Under the pieces are notes generated by a model that ran no database searches, was not told where the DNA came from, and was given only the letters and a program-made list of their open reading frames with translations. Of a DNA stretch of 64,000 bases, positions 7,514 through 17,184 are shown one piece after another (the stretch's first letter is position 1; each line of letters opens with the position of its first letter). The stretch covers positions 2,108,001 to 2,172,000 of the forward strand of contig NZ_CP087998.1 in the NCBI RefSeq assembly GCF_021044585.1. Reading direction: 5' to 3'. The stretch is from Sulfurimonas sp. HSL-3221 (lineage in GTDB: Bacteria; Campylobacterota; Campylobacteria; Campylobacterales; Sulfurimonadaceae). A program made the position numbers and the translations under genes.

Positions 7514-8895
7514 TCCGTCCCCTCATCCTTGCCCGGCAGTGCTTTTTTCGGACTGAGCCCGAGCTTTTTCATCTGTTCCGCACGGCGGATCAGGTTCCCC
7601 TTCCCGCTGGAGAGCTTATTCATCGCCGCCTCCCACTGCCCCTGGGTTCTGCCGAGCTGGTCGCCGATGCGCTCCATGTCCTCGACGAATCCGACGAACT
7701 TGTCATACAGCGCTTCCGCCTGCCGCGCGATCTCCGCGGCGTTTTGCTGCTGCTGCTCGGTCCGCCAGATATTCTCGATGGTGCGCAGCGTCGCCAGCAG
7801 GGTCGACGGGCTTACGACGATGATGCGGGCATCGTACGCCTTTTTAAAGAGCCCGCTGTCGTTCTGCAGTGCCAGGTGGAACGCCCCTTCGATCGGCATG
7901 AAAAGCAGCACGAAATCCAGCGTCCGCATCCCCGGCAGGTTTTCGTACCGTTTTTCGGAGAGCCCTTTGATATGGGCATTGATCGAGACGAGGTGCTGGC
8001 GGAGCGCTTTGGCTTTCTGCTCGGGATCGTCGCTGCTCATAAACTGTTCGTAGGCGACGAGGGAGACCTTGGAGTCGATGATGACGCAGCGCTCCTGGGG
8101 GAGAAACACGACGACGTCGGGACGGAGCATATTCCCCTTGTCGTCCTTGTAGGTGCCCTGGGTTTCGTACTCGTGGCCCGGCCGCAGGCCCGAGCTCTCC
8201 AGTACCCGTTCCAGCACGATCTCCCCCCAGTTCCCCTGGGTCTTCGTCTCCCCTTTGAGGGCGTTGGTCAGATTGAGCGCATCCTCGGCGATGCGTTCAT
8301 TGAGCACCTTGAGACGCTCGATCTCGCTTTTGAGCAGGTGGCGCTCCTTGCTCTCTTCGACATACTGGGTCTGCGTCTGTTTGGAGAAGGCGTCAATCTG
8401 CTCTCGGAAGGGTTTTAGCAGCAGCTGCAGTTGCTGCTGGTTCGCGGCATCGAAGGTCTTCGCCTTCTGTTCGAAGATCCTGTGCGCCAGCCCTTCGAAC
8501 TGCGCACTGAGCGCCTGTTTCGCCTCATCGAGCAGGCGGAGCTGCTCCGTATGCTGTTTCTGCGCCTCTTCATAGCGGGTCTGCAGCACCGCGAAGTCGC
8601 GTTCCAGGCGCTGGTGGGCCTGTCGGGCGTTTTCAAGCTGCAGCGTCCCCGCTTCCACGCCGGCGCGAAGACGCTCCTCCTCTTTCGCGCGCCATGCCAG
8701 CGTGTCGTTCAGCCTGATAAGCTCTTGTTCGCGCTGCTGAAGCACCGCCTGCTGCGCTTCGGCGGCCTCCCGCGCCGCCGCCAGGGCCACGCCCCGTCGG
8801 CGCAGAAGCAGCAGCATGTACAGCGCAGCCGCCGCCAGCAGCAGGGCAATCAGAAGGGGAACGATCTGGTAAAGGGTCATAGTATCCACAGGCAC
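7510..8895 (-). CDS. rmuC: RmuC-family DNA recombination protein
   Basis: RmuC proteins limit inversions at short repeats and carry a predicted nuclease-like core. The 461-aa protein has one N-terminal TM helix (about 10-30), a long coiled coil (about 40-200), and the RmuC domain with NWGEIVLERVLESSG, RPDVVVFLP, and the nuclease-like VIIDSKVSL motif. The frame can start at GTG 8895 or at ATG 8880; neither has a strong ribosome site, and the ATG would leave a signal-anchor beginning MTLYQIV. The downstream kinase-like gene overlaps by 4 nt. Confidence 0.9.
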   Translation of the reverse strand: MPVDTMTLYQIVPLLIALLLAAAALYMLLLLRRRGVALAAAREAAEAQQAVLQQREQELIRLNDTLAWRAKEEERLRAGVEAGTLQLENARQAHQRLERDFAVLQTRYEEAQKQHTEQLRLLDEAKQALSAQFEGLAHRIFEQKAKTFDAANQQQLQLLLKPFREQIDAFSKQTQTQYVEESKERHLLKSEIERLKVLNERIAEDALNLTNALKGETKTQGNWGEIVLERVLESSGLRPGHEYETQGTYKDDKGNMLRPDVVVFLPQERCVIIDSKVSLVAYEQFMSSDDPEQKAKALRQHLVSINAHIKGLSEKRYENLPGMRTLDFVLLFMPIEGAFHLALQNDSGLFKKAYDARIIVVSPSTLLATLRTIENIWRTEQQQQNAAEIARQAEALYDKFVGFVEDMERIGDQLGRTQGQWEAAMNKLSSGKGNLIRRAEQMKKLGLSPKKALPGKDEGTE

Positions 8896-8979
8896 GCGCT
8901 TTTTTAGATTCTGAATTTTGATATTGATTATAGTGAAAAAATGGTTATGAAAGCGTAAATGAGGCAGCCCGGGGAGGGC

Positions 8980-11403
8980 TTATTCCGGCAGCAGCGTCAG
9001 TTTGAGCACCTCTTCGATCCGTTCGACCGGGACGATCGTCACGACTTCCTTGACCTCGTCCGGGATCTCGTCGAGGTCGCGCTCATAGTTCTTTTTCGGG
9101 ATGAGCGCCGTATGCATGCCCGCCTTGTGCGCGGCGATCAGTTTCTCCTTGAGCCCGCCGATGGGCAGGACGTTGCCGCTGAGCGACACCTCGCCCGTCA
9201 TCGCGATCCCCGCGCGGACCGGTTTGTTGCTGAGAATGGAGGCGATCGCCGTGCTCATCGCGATCCCCGCGCTCGGCCCGTCTTTGGGCGTTGCGCCGTC
9301 GGGAACGTGGATATGGAGGTCGTAGCGCTTGTAGACTTCGCTGGCGTCCAGCGTCGTCTGCTCCTCCTGCTCTTTAAAAGTCCGCGGGATAATGGCGTGG
9401 TCCACCTTGACCTTGCCGTTGTCGATCTGGGTCTTGACGACGCTCATCGCGATACGCGCGGACTCCTTCATGACCTCGCCGAGGCTGCCGGTGAGCTGCA
9501 TCTGCCCCTTGCCCTTGATACGGATCGTCTCGATCTTGAGCACATCCCCGCCGACGGCGGTCCAGGCCAGCCCGTTGACGACACCGACGCGGTTAACGTT
9601 GTCGGTCTTCTCGATCTCGAAGACCGTCTTGTCCATGAACTCCTTGAGGTTCTTGACCGTCACCGAGACTTTGCCCAGCGTAGGGTCTTCCAGGATCATC
9701 TTCGCCGACTTGCGGGCGATGTCGGCGATGCGGCGGCGCAGGTTGCGCACCCCGGCTTCCCGGGTGTAGCTGTGAATCAGCTCTTTCATCGCCGGCGCGG
9801 AGACCGTCACCTCCTGTTTTTTCAGCCCGTGCTTTTTGAGCTCCTGCGGTAGCAGGTAGCGCTTGGCGATCTCGAACTTCTCCTGGGGCGTGTAGCTGCT
9901 CACCCCGATAAACTCCATACGGTCGCGCAGCGGGGCCGGGATCCGGCCGACGTCGTTGGCCGTCGCGATGAAGATCACCTGGCTCAGGTCGAGGTCGAAG
10001 TTGACGAAATAGTCGCGGAAATGGCTGTTCTGTTCGGGGTCGAGGATCTCGAGCAGCGCCGCCGTCGGGTCTCCGCGGTGGGACATCCCCACCTTGTCGA
10101 TCTCGTCCAGGACGACGACGGGGTTCATCTTCTTCGCGTCGATAATCCCTTGCACAACCCGGCCCGGCATCGCGCCGATGTAGGTGCGGCGGTGCCCGCG
10201 CAGCTCATTGACATCTTCAAGCCCGCCCAGGGCGATCCGGACCAGGGGACGTTTGAGGGCGGTGGCAATGGAGTTCGCCAGGGAGGTTTTCCCGACGCCC
10301 GGAGGGCCCGCGAAACAGAGAATGGCGCTGCCACCCTTCTGCGCGCTTTTGCCCCGAAGCTCCATCAGCTCCTTGACGGCGAAGAACTCGGAAATGCGCT
10401 TTTTCGGTTTTTCAAGGGAGAAGTGGTCCGCATCGAGCTGGGACTCGACATTCTCGATCTTGAGGGCTTTTTTGGCGAGTTTGCCGAAGGGGATCTCCAG
10501 CACCCACTCAAGGTAGCCCTGGATCATCCCCGCGTCGGCGGAGTCGGGGTGCAGGCGCGCATAGCGGTCGAGCTGCTTGGAGATCTCTTTGTAAGCGTCC
10601 TCGCCCATATGCTCTTTCATCGCTTCGAGCTGCTTGCGGTACTCGGCGATCTCCTCTTCGCGCTGGTTGTCGACGCCCAGCTCCTGCTGGATCTCTTTGA
10701 GCTGCTCTTTAAGGAAGTACTCCTTGTTGATCTGCTCCATCTTTGTATTGACCTTGGTGCGGATCTCGCGCTGCAGCTTGCTCGCTTCGATCTCCTCAAT
10801 CAGGTAGTCGATGAGCAGCAGCAGGCGCTGTTCCGTATCCGCCTCGACGAACATCTCATAGGCGCGCTGCTTCGGGAGCTTGACCGTGCTGCAGATCAGG
10901 TCGGCGATGCGGTTGTACTCCTGGGTCTCCTCGATGGTGCGCAGCAGGTCCGGCGGGAAGAAGTTACTCACCTGCGACAGGGCCCGCACCTTTTCGCGCA
11001 CGACCTCGAGGATCGCGTCCATCTTGATCTCGTTAACGGGCTTGGGGTCGATCGTATCTACCAGCACCCGCAGCGGGTCTTCGCCCCGCGCCTCCATCGC
11101 CTTGCCCCGCGCCAGCCCCTGAAAGAGGACCTTCACCCGGCCATCAGGCAGCGAAACCTTGCGCATAATGGAACCGATCACCCCGGCATCATGAATGCTC
11201 TCGAAGGTGCGTTCGCCCTCCTGCCCCTCTTTCGTGGGGCAGACGATGACAAGCGAGTCGTGTTCGATCGCATAGGTCACCGCCGCAATATTCTCATCGT
11301 CTTTGAGAAACAACGGCGAGATCATAAACGGGTAGAGGAACAGCCCGTCTTCAAAAATGACCGGCAGTTCGGTCGGGAAACTTGCATAATGGTCCAGTTG
11401 CAT
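8980..11403 (-). CDS. lon: ATP-dependent protease Lon
   Basis: Cytoplasmic AAA+ serine protease that degrades misfolded and regulatory proteins. The 807-aa length is typical. Order: substrate-binding LON domain (about 10-205), coiled-coil helices, AAA+ module with Walker A GPPGVGKT at about 366-373 and Walker B VVLDEIDK, then the protease domain with the catalytic Ser in GPSAGIA (about 710) and the dyad Lys in GGLKEK (about 753). The start ATG overlaps the bamD stop by 1 nt (TAATG), with AAGGAAG upstream, so the two are coupled. Confidence 0.97.
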   Translation of the reverse strand: MQLDHYASFPTELPVIFEDGLFLYPFMISPLFLKDDENIAAVTYAIEHDSLVIVCPTKEGQEGERTFESIHDAGVIGSIMRKVSLPDGRVKVLFQGLARGKAMEARGEDPLRVLVDTIDPKPVNEIKMDAILEVVREKVRALSQVSNFFPPDLLRTIEETQEYNRIADLICSTVKLPKQRAYEMFVEADTEQRLLLLIDYLIEEIEASKLQREIRTKVNTKMEQINKEYFLKEQLKEIQQELGVDNQREEEIAEYRKQLEAMKEHMGEDAYKEISKQLDRYARLHPDSADAGMIQGYLEWVLEIPFGKLAKKALKIENVESQLDADHFSLEKPKKRISEFFAVKELMELRGKSAQKGGSAILCFAGPPGVGKTSLANSIATALKRPLVRIALGGLEDVNELRGHRRTYIGAMPGRVVQGIIDAKKMNPVVVLDEIDKVGMSHRGDPTAALLEILDPEQNSHFRDYFVNFDLDLSQVIFIATANDVGRIPAPLRDRMEFIGVSSYTPQEKFEIAKRYLLPQELKKHGLKKQEVTVSAPAMKELIHSYTREAGVRNLRRRIADIARKSAKMILEDPTLGKVSVTVKNLKEFMDKTVFEIEKTDNVNRVGVVNGLAWTAVGGDVLKIETIRIKGKGQMQLTGSLGEVMKESARIAMSVVKTQIDNGKVKVDHAIIPRTFKEQEEQTTLDASEVYKRYDLHIHVPDGATPKDGPSAGIAMSTAIASILSNKPVRAGIAMTGEVSLSGNVLPIGGLKEKLIAAHKAGMHTALIPKKNYERDLDEIPDEVKEVVTIVPVERIEEVLKLTLLPE

Positions 11404-12155
11404 TACTCTTCCTTCATATCGGTTCGGTTTTCATCGGCTACATCATTGTAGCTGTGGCGGGAGACTACGCTCTGGGTGTCAGGGATGATGAAGGCGTACC
11501 AGCTCGCATGGCCGTCGCCTTCGAAGATCCGCCGGTACCACGCCGTCTGCGCCGGGTCCACCTTGTTCCAGTCGATCCACGGCTGGGGTTTTTTCCCGCG
11601 GTAGAACGCTGCGGCTTTCGGTTTGTCAAGCCGGTCGTAGAGCTCGGCGATCGATTCGTTCAGGGCCGCTTCGGCGAGGTAAAGCCGCGTGACCATCGTA
11701 TCGACAACCGGGGCGTACGTCGAACGGGGGTAGAGGCGCAGAAAACGCTCGCCCTCCGCGATCGCCTCGTTGATCAGCCCCTGGTCGCGGCGCGGGTTCG
11801 GCAGGGCCATGTATTTGGCCTTGACCTTCATATACTCGGCGTACTCGCGTTCGGCGGGGGTCGCGTAGCGCTTGATGTATTCGGTCAGAAAATGCTCGGC
11901 GAGCAGATACTCCTCCGACTGCAGGTGCGCGATCGCCATGATCATCGTCGCCTCGGGCAGCAGCGGAGAGCCGATATGCTCGCTCTGCAGGGAACTGTAG
12001 TAGTTGTCCGCCTTGTCGAGGTTACCGTCGGAAACGGCCGCGACCATCTTCTCGTACCAGTACGCGGCCGGTTTGTTGTATTCGTCAAGTTCTTTGGTAC
12101 AGCCGCCGAAAAGGACCAGCAGCGTTATCAGGGTTGCAATTGTTTGTTTTATCAT
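11403..12155 (-). CDS. bamD: Outer membrane assembly lipoprotein BamD
   Basis: BamD is a periplasm-facing lipoprotein of the BAM complex that inserts beta-barrel proteins. The 250-aa protein has a lipoprotein signal ending LVLFGGC at residues 14-20, then helical TPR-like repeats (AAYWYEKMV, DKADNYYSSLQ, EYLLAEHFLTEYIKRY). I start at ATG 12155, which follows GGGAGAGA and gives a clean signal peptide; the frame is open 14 codons further. bamD next to lon is a conserved pair in this phylum. Confidence 0.88.
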   Translation of the reverse strand: MIKQTIATLITLLVLFGGCTKELDEYNKPAAYWYEKMVAAVSDGNLDKADNYYSSLQSEHIGSPLLPEATMIMAIAHLQSEEYLLAEHFLTEYIKRYATPAEREYAEYMKVKAKYMALPNPRRDQGLINEAIAEGERFLRLYPRSTYAPVVDTMVTRLYLAEAALNESIAELYDRLDKPKAAAFYRGKKPQPWIDWNKVDPAQTAWYRRIFEGDGHASWYAFIIPDTQSVVSRHSYNDVADENRTDMKEE

Positions 12156-12266
12156 TCTCTCCCACACGGGTTCCAAAAAGTGAAGCCATTTTAGCAAAAA
12201 AAGTTAAAGGGACGCGCCGCCCCGCCCCGGTAACCCCGCGCACACTGCAAAATGCAAAAATTTCGC

Positions 12267-12272
12267 TATAAT
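12267..12272 (+). promoter_or_regulatory. -10 box for the DEAD-box helicase gene
   Basis: TATAAT in an A/T-rich stretch, about 130 nt upstream of the helicase ATG at 12403. It implies a leader of about 125 nt, in line with the long, autoregulated leaders known for cold-shock helicases. No terminator-like fold is obvious in the leader. Confidence 0.4.
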
Positions 12273-12402
12273 TGCATTTAAATTTACCGGGCCCGATCAA
12301 ACTATCCTTCCTGCTTTTTAAGCCGCTTCAGAAAATGCAACTCAATTTTTGATTCACTTCAGTCGCAACGATGGTTTAGCCGTGTCCGTTTCAAGAGAGA
12401 AA

Positions 12403-13899
12403 ATGCAGACACCCCCCATCGAAACACAAGACGATACCGTCGCCGCACCGACGGCCTCCTTTGACGATTTCGGGCTCCGCCCGGAGATCCTCCAGAGCAT
12501 CCGCTACGCCGGTTTCAAAGTCCCCAGTCCCATTCAGCAGCAGGCAATCCCCCTCGTCCTTGAAGGGCGCGACGTCGTCGGCCAGGCCCACACCGGGACC
12601 GGGAAAACCGCCGCGTTCGGCCTGCCGACGCTGAGCCAGATGGCCCTTGACCGCGGCGTCGAGGCGCTGATTATCGTCCCGACCCGCGAACTGGCCAACC
12701 AGGTCAGCGACGAGCTCTTCAAATACGGCAAGAAGCTCGGCATTCACACGGTCACCGTCTACGGCGGCAGCTCCTACAACCGCCAGATCGGCCTGATCGA
12801 GCGCGGCGCACAGGTCGTGATCGCCACGCCGGGCCGCCTCAAGGACATCCTCGAGCGCAACATGCTTGCTGATTTCGCCCCCTCCACCGTCATCCTTGAC
12901 GAAGCGGACGAGATGCTCGACATGGGCTTCCTCGACGACATCAACACGATCTTCGATTTCCTGCCGACGGACCGCCAGACCCTGCTCTTCTCGGCCACGA
13001 TGCCCAAGCCGATCAAAGCCCTCGCCGAGCGCATCCTTGTCAACCCCGCCTTTGTCTCCATCACCCAGGAGGAGACGACGAACAAGGACATCGCCCAGCA
13101 GTACTACGTCATCGAGGAGAATGAACGCGACGACGCCATCATCCGCCTGCTCGATGCCGAAGAGCTGGAAAAGACCATCGTCTTCTGCCGCACCAAGCGC
13201 GAAGTCGACCGCCTCTCCAATGTTCTCTCCTCCGTCGGCTACAACGCCAAAGGGCTCCACGGCGACATGGAACAGCGGCAGCGCGAGTCCGTAATCAAGG
13301 GCCTCAAAGACAATGCAATCGACATTCTCGTTGCGACCGACGTCGCCGCGCGGGGAATCCACATCAACGATGTCAGCCACGTCATCAACTACCACATCCC
13401 TTTCGATCCCGAAAGCTATGTCCACCGCATCGGCCGGACGGGGCGTGCGGGACAGAAAGGGGTCGCCATCACCCTGGTCACCCCGCTGGAGTTCAAGGAG
13501 CTGCAGCGCATCCGCAAGATCGTCGGTACCCAGATGGCCCACTCCTACATCCCGACCAAGCAGCAGGTGCAGTCCAAGCAGATGTCCCGCCTCGTCGACG
13601 AGATCGAAAAGCAGAAGATCTACGAGGAAGCGACCGAACTCTTCAACGCGCTGTGCGAAGACCTGGACCAGACGCAGGTCGCCTATAAGCTCATCTCTAT
13701 GCTGATGAAGCGCACCGACATCAAAGGGCCGCAGAGCATCGGCGTGCCCAAACAGCGCCTGGACAAAATCATGGAGGCGATGGAACGCAATGACAGAGGC
13801 GGACGCCGCGGTGGCAAACCGCGCCGTGGCGGCTACAACAACCGCCGGCGCAATGACGGCGACCGCAACCGGGGCGACCGTTCCCGCGGCCGCCGCTAA
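12403..13899 (+). CDS. DEAD-box ATP-dependent RNA helicase
   Basis: Unwinds RNA duplexes in ribosome assembly or mRNA decay. The 498-aa protein shows the Q motif (PSPIQQQAI), motif I (AHTGTGKT), Ia (PTRELA), II (DEAD), III (SAT) and VI (HRIGRTGRAG), then a helical extension and an Arg/Gly-rich tail (about 465-498) for RNA binding. It is closest in layout to CsdA/DeaD, but lacks an obvious DbpA-type RNA-binding domain. I start at ATG 12403, which has AAGAGAG upstream; the frame is open from 12349. It converges on gspF with only 3 nt between the stops. Confidence 0.93.
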   Translation: MQTPPIETQDDTVAAPTASFDDFGLRPEILQSIRYAGFKVPSPIQQQAIPLVLEGRDVVGQAHTGTGKTAAFGLPTLSQMALDRGVEALIIVPTRELANQVSDELFKYGKKLGIHTVTVYGGSSYNRQIGLIERGAQVVIATPGRLKDILERNMLADFAPSTVILDEADEMLDMGFLDDINTIFDFLPTDRQTLLFSATMPKPIKALAERILVNPAFVSITQEETTNKDIAQQYYVIEENERDDAIIRLLDAEELEKTIVFCRTKREVDRLSNVLSSVGYNAKGLHGDMEQRQRESVIKGLKDNAIDILVATDVAARGIHINDVSHVINYHIPFDPESYVHRIGRTGRAGQKGVAITLVTPLEFKELQRIRKIVGTQMAHSYIPTKQQVQSKQMSRLVDEIEKQKIYEEATELFNALCEDLDQTQVAYKLISMLMKRTDIKGPQSIGVPKQRLDKIMEAMERNDRGGRRGGKPRRGGYNNRRRNDGDRNRGDRSRGRR

Positions 13900-13902
13900 G
13901 GC

Positions 13903-15117
13903 CTAGCTGATATTCATCGAGAAGATCGGCAGCAGCATCGCCGTGACGATGAAGCCGATCACCCCCCCTACCAGCAGCATCAGCATCGGTTCCAGCAGGG
14001 AGAGGAAAAGCCCGATCTTGTCCTTGTTCTCCTCGAAATAGAGCTCGGAGAGGTTCTGCAGGATCGCCGTCACCTCACTCGTCTCCTCCCCCAGCGCGAT
14101 CGCCTGGGCAAAAGAGGGATCGATCTCAAACCCCTCACGCAGCAGCGCATTGGAAAGCTTTGAACCTTCGACGACCCGGTCCGAAGCGCCGGCGAACTTG
14201 CGCTGGAGCACCTGGTTGTGCAGGACGTTTGCCGAGAGGTTGATCGTCTGCGCGAAGGGCACCCCCGAACGGATCAGCACCGACGCGATATAGGAGAAGC
14301 GCCCCAGCTCCGAGGTCTGGACGACCTGCCCGAAAAAGGGGAGCTTCAGCTGCAGCAGATGCACGCCGAACCGGAAAGGGCGGTTGTACTTCATCGCCGA
14401 GGCGAAGAGCCCGATCAGCGCCACGATCCCCACCACGAGCCCGATCCAGTGGGCGGTGAAGAAATCCCCCGTTGCAATGACGAACTGCGTGACCGGCGGC
14501 AGCTCCTGGTCGAGCTGGTCGAAGATCCCGGTGATCTTCGGAACGACGAAGGTGATCATGAACGCTACCATGAAGATCGAGACGACGATGATAAACGACG
14601 GATAGGCGAAAGCGCTCTTGATCTGCTTGCTGATGCGGTCCTGCTCTTTGAGGAAGATCGCCATCTCCAGCAGGACCTCCTGCAAGATCCCGCTCTCTTC
14701 GGAGACGCGGATGGACTGTTTGTAGAACTCCGGCAGGGCCAGGATGTTTTGCCGCTCCAGCGCCTGGTAGAAGCTTTTTCCCTCGTCAAGCATCGTGATG
14801 ATGCTGCTGAGGAAGTTCGTCATCTTCTTGTTTTTCGCATACTGGTTCCGGGCGAGTTTCAGGGCGTTGACGATGGAGATGCCCGATTTGATGTAGATGG
14901 AGAGGTCGCGGCTGAGGATGGAGAGCTCGTTCGCCCCGGCGACTTTTTTCCGCGAAAAGTTCAGACGGCCGACGGCGGCGCGTTTCTCCGCTTCGAGCTT
15001 GGTATAGAAGACCCCCTGGGAGCGGAGGCGCTTTTTCGCCTCCTCCAGGTCGGCGGCTTCAAGGACCCCCTTCGTCTTCTTGCCGTCTTGCAACAGGCCC
15101 CGATAGGCAAATACCAT
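13903..15117 (-). CDS. gspF: Type II secretion inner-membrane platform protein GspF
   Basis: Polytopic platform protein of the type II secretion system that couples the GspE ATPase to pseudopilus assembly. The 404-aa protein has a short N-terminal domain (FAYRGLLQDGKKTKGVLEA), two T2SSF repeats (about 70-190 and 275-395) and three TM helices (about 170-192, 222-242, 375-398). Length and layout are typical of GspF/PilC. It is last in the minus-strand arm after gspG and the pseudopilin gene. Confidence 0.92.
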   Translation of the reverse strand: MVFAYRGLLQDGKKTKGVLEAADLEEAKKRLRSQGVFYTKLEAEKRAAVGRLNFSRKKVAGANELSILSRDLSIYIKSGISIVNALKLARNQYAKNKKMTNFLSSIITMLDEGKSFYQALERQNILALPEFYKQSIRVSEESGILQEVLLEMAIFLKEQDRISKQIKSAFAYPSFIIVVSIFMVAFMITFVVPKITGIFDQLDQELPPVTQFVIATGDFFTAHWIGLVVGIVALIGLFASAMKYNRPFRFGVHLLQLKLPFFGQVVQTSELGRFSYIASVLIRSGVPFAQTINLSANVLHNQVLQRKFAGASDRVVEGSKLSNALLREGFEIDPSFAQAIALGEETSEVTAILQNLSELYFEENKDKIGLFLSLLEPMLMLLVGGVIGFIVTAMLLPIFSMNIS

Positions 15118-15126
15118 TCTTTCCCC

Positions 15127-15693
15127 TTAAAAGTCGTAGACCCGTTTGTCGTCGGGTATCAGTTCCGTACGGTTGTAAGCCGCCGCCGCGTCGTCGAGCG
15201 CCTCGAAACTCCGCGTCGGTTCCCCGTAGGCGTCAAACAGGTAGAAGCGCTCTTCCGATTCGACGATATAGCTCGAGCTGCTGTCGTTCGCCCGGAGCCT
15301 GAAGGCGAAGCAGACGTTCACGACATCCGTCTCCCCCCGGCGCACGGGCACGAAGGTGAAGGGCACGAACTGGCCGTACCGGTCTTTGCGGTAGACGGTG
15401 GGTTCCTGCTTGAAAAGGGTAATGTCCGCCCCTTCCACCGGCTGGCCGTCGACAAAGACGCTGCACTGCGCACAGGGCTCCGGACAGACGAGCGACACCT
15501 CCCCCTGCTCCGTCCGGAAAAGGGCAAGATAGGAGCGCAGCGTCTCCAGCGTGACGGCCCCTTTTCCCGCCGTCGGGGTGCGGCCCGTTGTCAGCTTGTT
15601 GATAAAAACGCCGTAGAGGATGGCGATCAGTACGACGACCAGCAGCAGTTCGAAGAGGGTAAACCCCCTCTTACTGCTTGATGCACTCGGCAT
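15127..15693 (-). CDS. T2SS minor pseudopilin (GspH-like)
   Basis: A 188-aa prepilin-type protein. The cleavage site is RG/FTLFELLLVV at residues 9-10, with Glu at mature position 5 and a hydrophobic helix to about residue 30. The exported domain has a pair of nearby Cys (CPEPCAQC, about 80-87) that could form a disulfide or bind metal. It overlaps the 3' end of gspG by 23 nt and precedes gspF by 9 nt. The family letter is uncertain; position after gspG favours H. Confidence 0.75.
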   Translation of the reverse strand: MPSASSSKRGFTLFELLLVVVLIAILYGVFINKLTTGRTPTAGKGAVTLETLRSYLALFRTEQGEVSLVCPEPCAQCSVFVDGQPVEGADITLFKQEPTVYRKDRYGQFVPFTFVPVRRGETDVVNVCFAFRLRANDSSSSYIVESEERFYLFDAYGEPTRSFEALDDAAAAYNRTELIPDDKRVYDF

Positions 15694-16123
15694 AGGTGAT
15701 ATCTTTGCTCTCCGCGCTGCCGCCCTCTTTGCGGTCAGCCCCCAGCGAGATCAGGTTGATCCCCTCTTCGCCCGGGACGTAGATGTAGCGGTTCTTCCAG
15801 GGATCTTTGGGCAGGACGCCGTCTTGGAAATAGCCGCCCGAGCTGTAGTTGGGGTACTTCTCCGCATCCGGGTTCTTCGCCAGAGCCTCGAGTCCCTCCT
15901 CCGCGTCGGGGTAGTTTCCGTTATCGAGCCGGAACATATCCAGGGCGTTCTTGATCCCCTTCATCTGGACGCAGACGAGTTTCTGTTTCGCCTCTTCGCT
16001 CTTGCCAATCAGGTTCGGCATGACCAGCGCCGCCAGCAGCCCCAGAATGATGATGACGATCATCAGCTCCATCAACGTAAACGCCCGGCGGGCCGCACCC
16101 CGGTAGACTTTTTTGCTCTGCAT
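15671..16123 (-). CDS. gspG: Major pseudopilin GspG
   Basis: Main subunit of the T2SS pseudopilus. The 150-aa prepilin has a basic leader and the site RA/FTLMELMIVIIILGLLA, followed by the GspG-specific C-terminal pattern: YPDAEEGLEAL, then LPKDPWKNRYIY and LISLGAD, the calcium-binding end. I start at ATG 16123 because AAGGA lies 5 nt before it; ATGs at 16129 and 16150 are also in frame. It heads the minus-strand arm of the locus, facing gspK. Confidence 0.93.
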   Translation of the reverse strand: MQSKKVYRGAARRAFTLMELMIVIIILGLLAALVMPNLIGKSEEAKQKLVCVQMKGIKNALDMFRLDNGNYPDAEEGLEALAKNPDAEKYPNYSSGGYFQDGVLPKDPWKNRYIYVPGEEGINLISLGADRKEGGSAESKDITYAECIKQ

Positions 16124-16190
16124 GCACATCCTTGGAACCCTTCGCAACATACGGTATCACTCCGCCTCACGAAAGATAATTTTTTCGGCG

Positions 16191-16203
16191 ATTATAGTAT
16201 ACT
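16191..16203. promoter_or_regulatory. divergent overlapping -10 boxes between the two T2SS arms
   Basis: The 131-nt gap between gspG and gspK carries TATAAT on the minus strand (16191-16196) and TATACT on the plus strand (16198-16203), almost back to back. The two arms probably compete for or share RNA polymerase and so are co-regulated. Confidence 0.4.
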
Positions 16204-16254
16204 TAAAATAAACAGAGATAAAATGCTGGTCCAAAGCACGGAAAGAGGTATGAT

Positions 16255-17184
16255 TTGCACCGAAAAGGGATAGCGCTGCTGATGACGCTCGCCTTCGTTA
16301 CCGCCATCGCAGCCCTGATCGCCGTCGGGGGAAGCATCCTGGAACGGGGCTACAGCCAGACAGAGACGAAAGCGTTCCTCGTGCAGAGCAACACCCTGCT
16401 GCCGAGCATCTATTCGATCCTGAAACAGAATACGGCAGACATCAACGACTCCGACACCCTCGATATCCTCTTGAGCGTGCCCCTCTTCTTCGAGAACAAG
16501 CGCAACGGGATGATGATGGACATCACCTTCGCTTCCGATGCCGGGAGAGTCAACATTAACCACCTCGTCAAAAGTAACAGCGAGGTTACGGCGGACCCCT
16601 ATGCCCCCCTCTCGCTCGACCCTGCGGTGGAGGGTTACCTTGAGCGTATACTGACCGTTTACAATGTTTCCGATACCATTCTGCTCATTTCCATGGTAGC
16701 GGACAGTATTGATATGGACACCAACGAACGTTTTCCGGGCTCGGAACTCAGCCTGAAAAGCCCGGATTTCACCCAGGGGCGCCTTTACGACATGCAGCAT
16801 TTCAAGCAGGTGCTTGACGCCTACAAGCTGCTGACGCAGGATTTCAACATCGACGACATCCCCTGGGAGCACCTCATCGGCTTCCGCAATGAGGCCATCG
16901 ACTTCAACCATATCGAACCCGACACCCTCCACTTCATCGATCCCGCCATCGACCCGGCGACCCTGGCGGAGATCACGACCAAGCGGGTCGCGACCTACGC
17001 CTCCCTCGACACCCTGCCCTTCGAACCGGAGACGAAACAGCTGCTGGAGGATCTCGGTGTCGCGTTTTACTCCCCGGACATAGTCGGCACCATGAACCTC
17101 CTGAGCAAGACCCGTAAAACGGCGTACACCTTTACCTACAATCTAGCCAACCAGAAAGTGAGCGAAATTGCAGTTTCCAATTAA
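16255..17184 (+). CDS. gspK: GspK-like minor pseudopilin
   Basis: A 309-aa protein with a basic start and a hydrophobic helix, KGIALLMTLAFVTAIAALIAVGG, typical of GspK, which has no strict phenylalanine at +1 and lacks Glu5. The exported part contains the GspK-type SDAGRVNIN element and helical SAM-like repeats (WEHLIGFRN). GspK caps the pseudopilus with GspI and GspJ. The start is TTG at 16255, preceded by AGAGGT; no upstream ATG is in frame. It overlaps the next gene by 17 nt. Confidence 0.75.
   Translation: MHRKGIALLMTLAFVTAIAALIAVGGSILERGYSQTETKAFLVQSNTLLPSIYSILKQNTADINDSDTLDILLSVPLFFENKRNGMMMDITFASDAGRVNINHLVKSNSEVTADPYAPLSLDPAVEGYLERILTVYNVSDTILLISMVADSIDMDTNERFPGSELSLKSPDFTQGRLYDMQHFKQVLDAYKLLTQDFNIDDIPWEHLIGFRNEAIDFNHIEPDTLHFIDPAIDPATLAEITTKRVATYASLDTLPFEPETKQLLEDLGVAFYSPDIVGTMNLLSKTRKTAYTFTYNLANQKVSEIAVSN

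Noticed and set aside
10021..11451. 476-codon open frame opposite lon
   Set aside because: Antisense shadow of lon with no recognisable motif.
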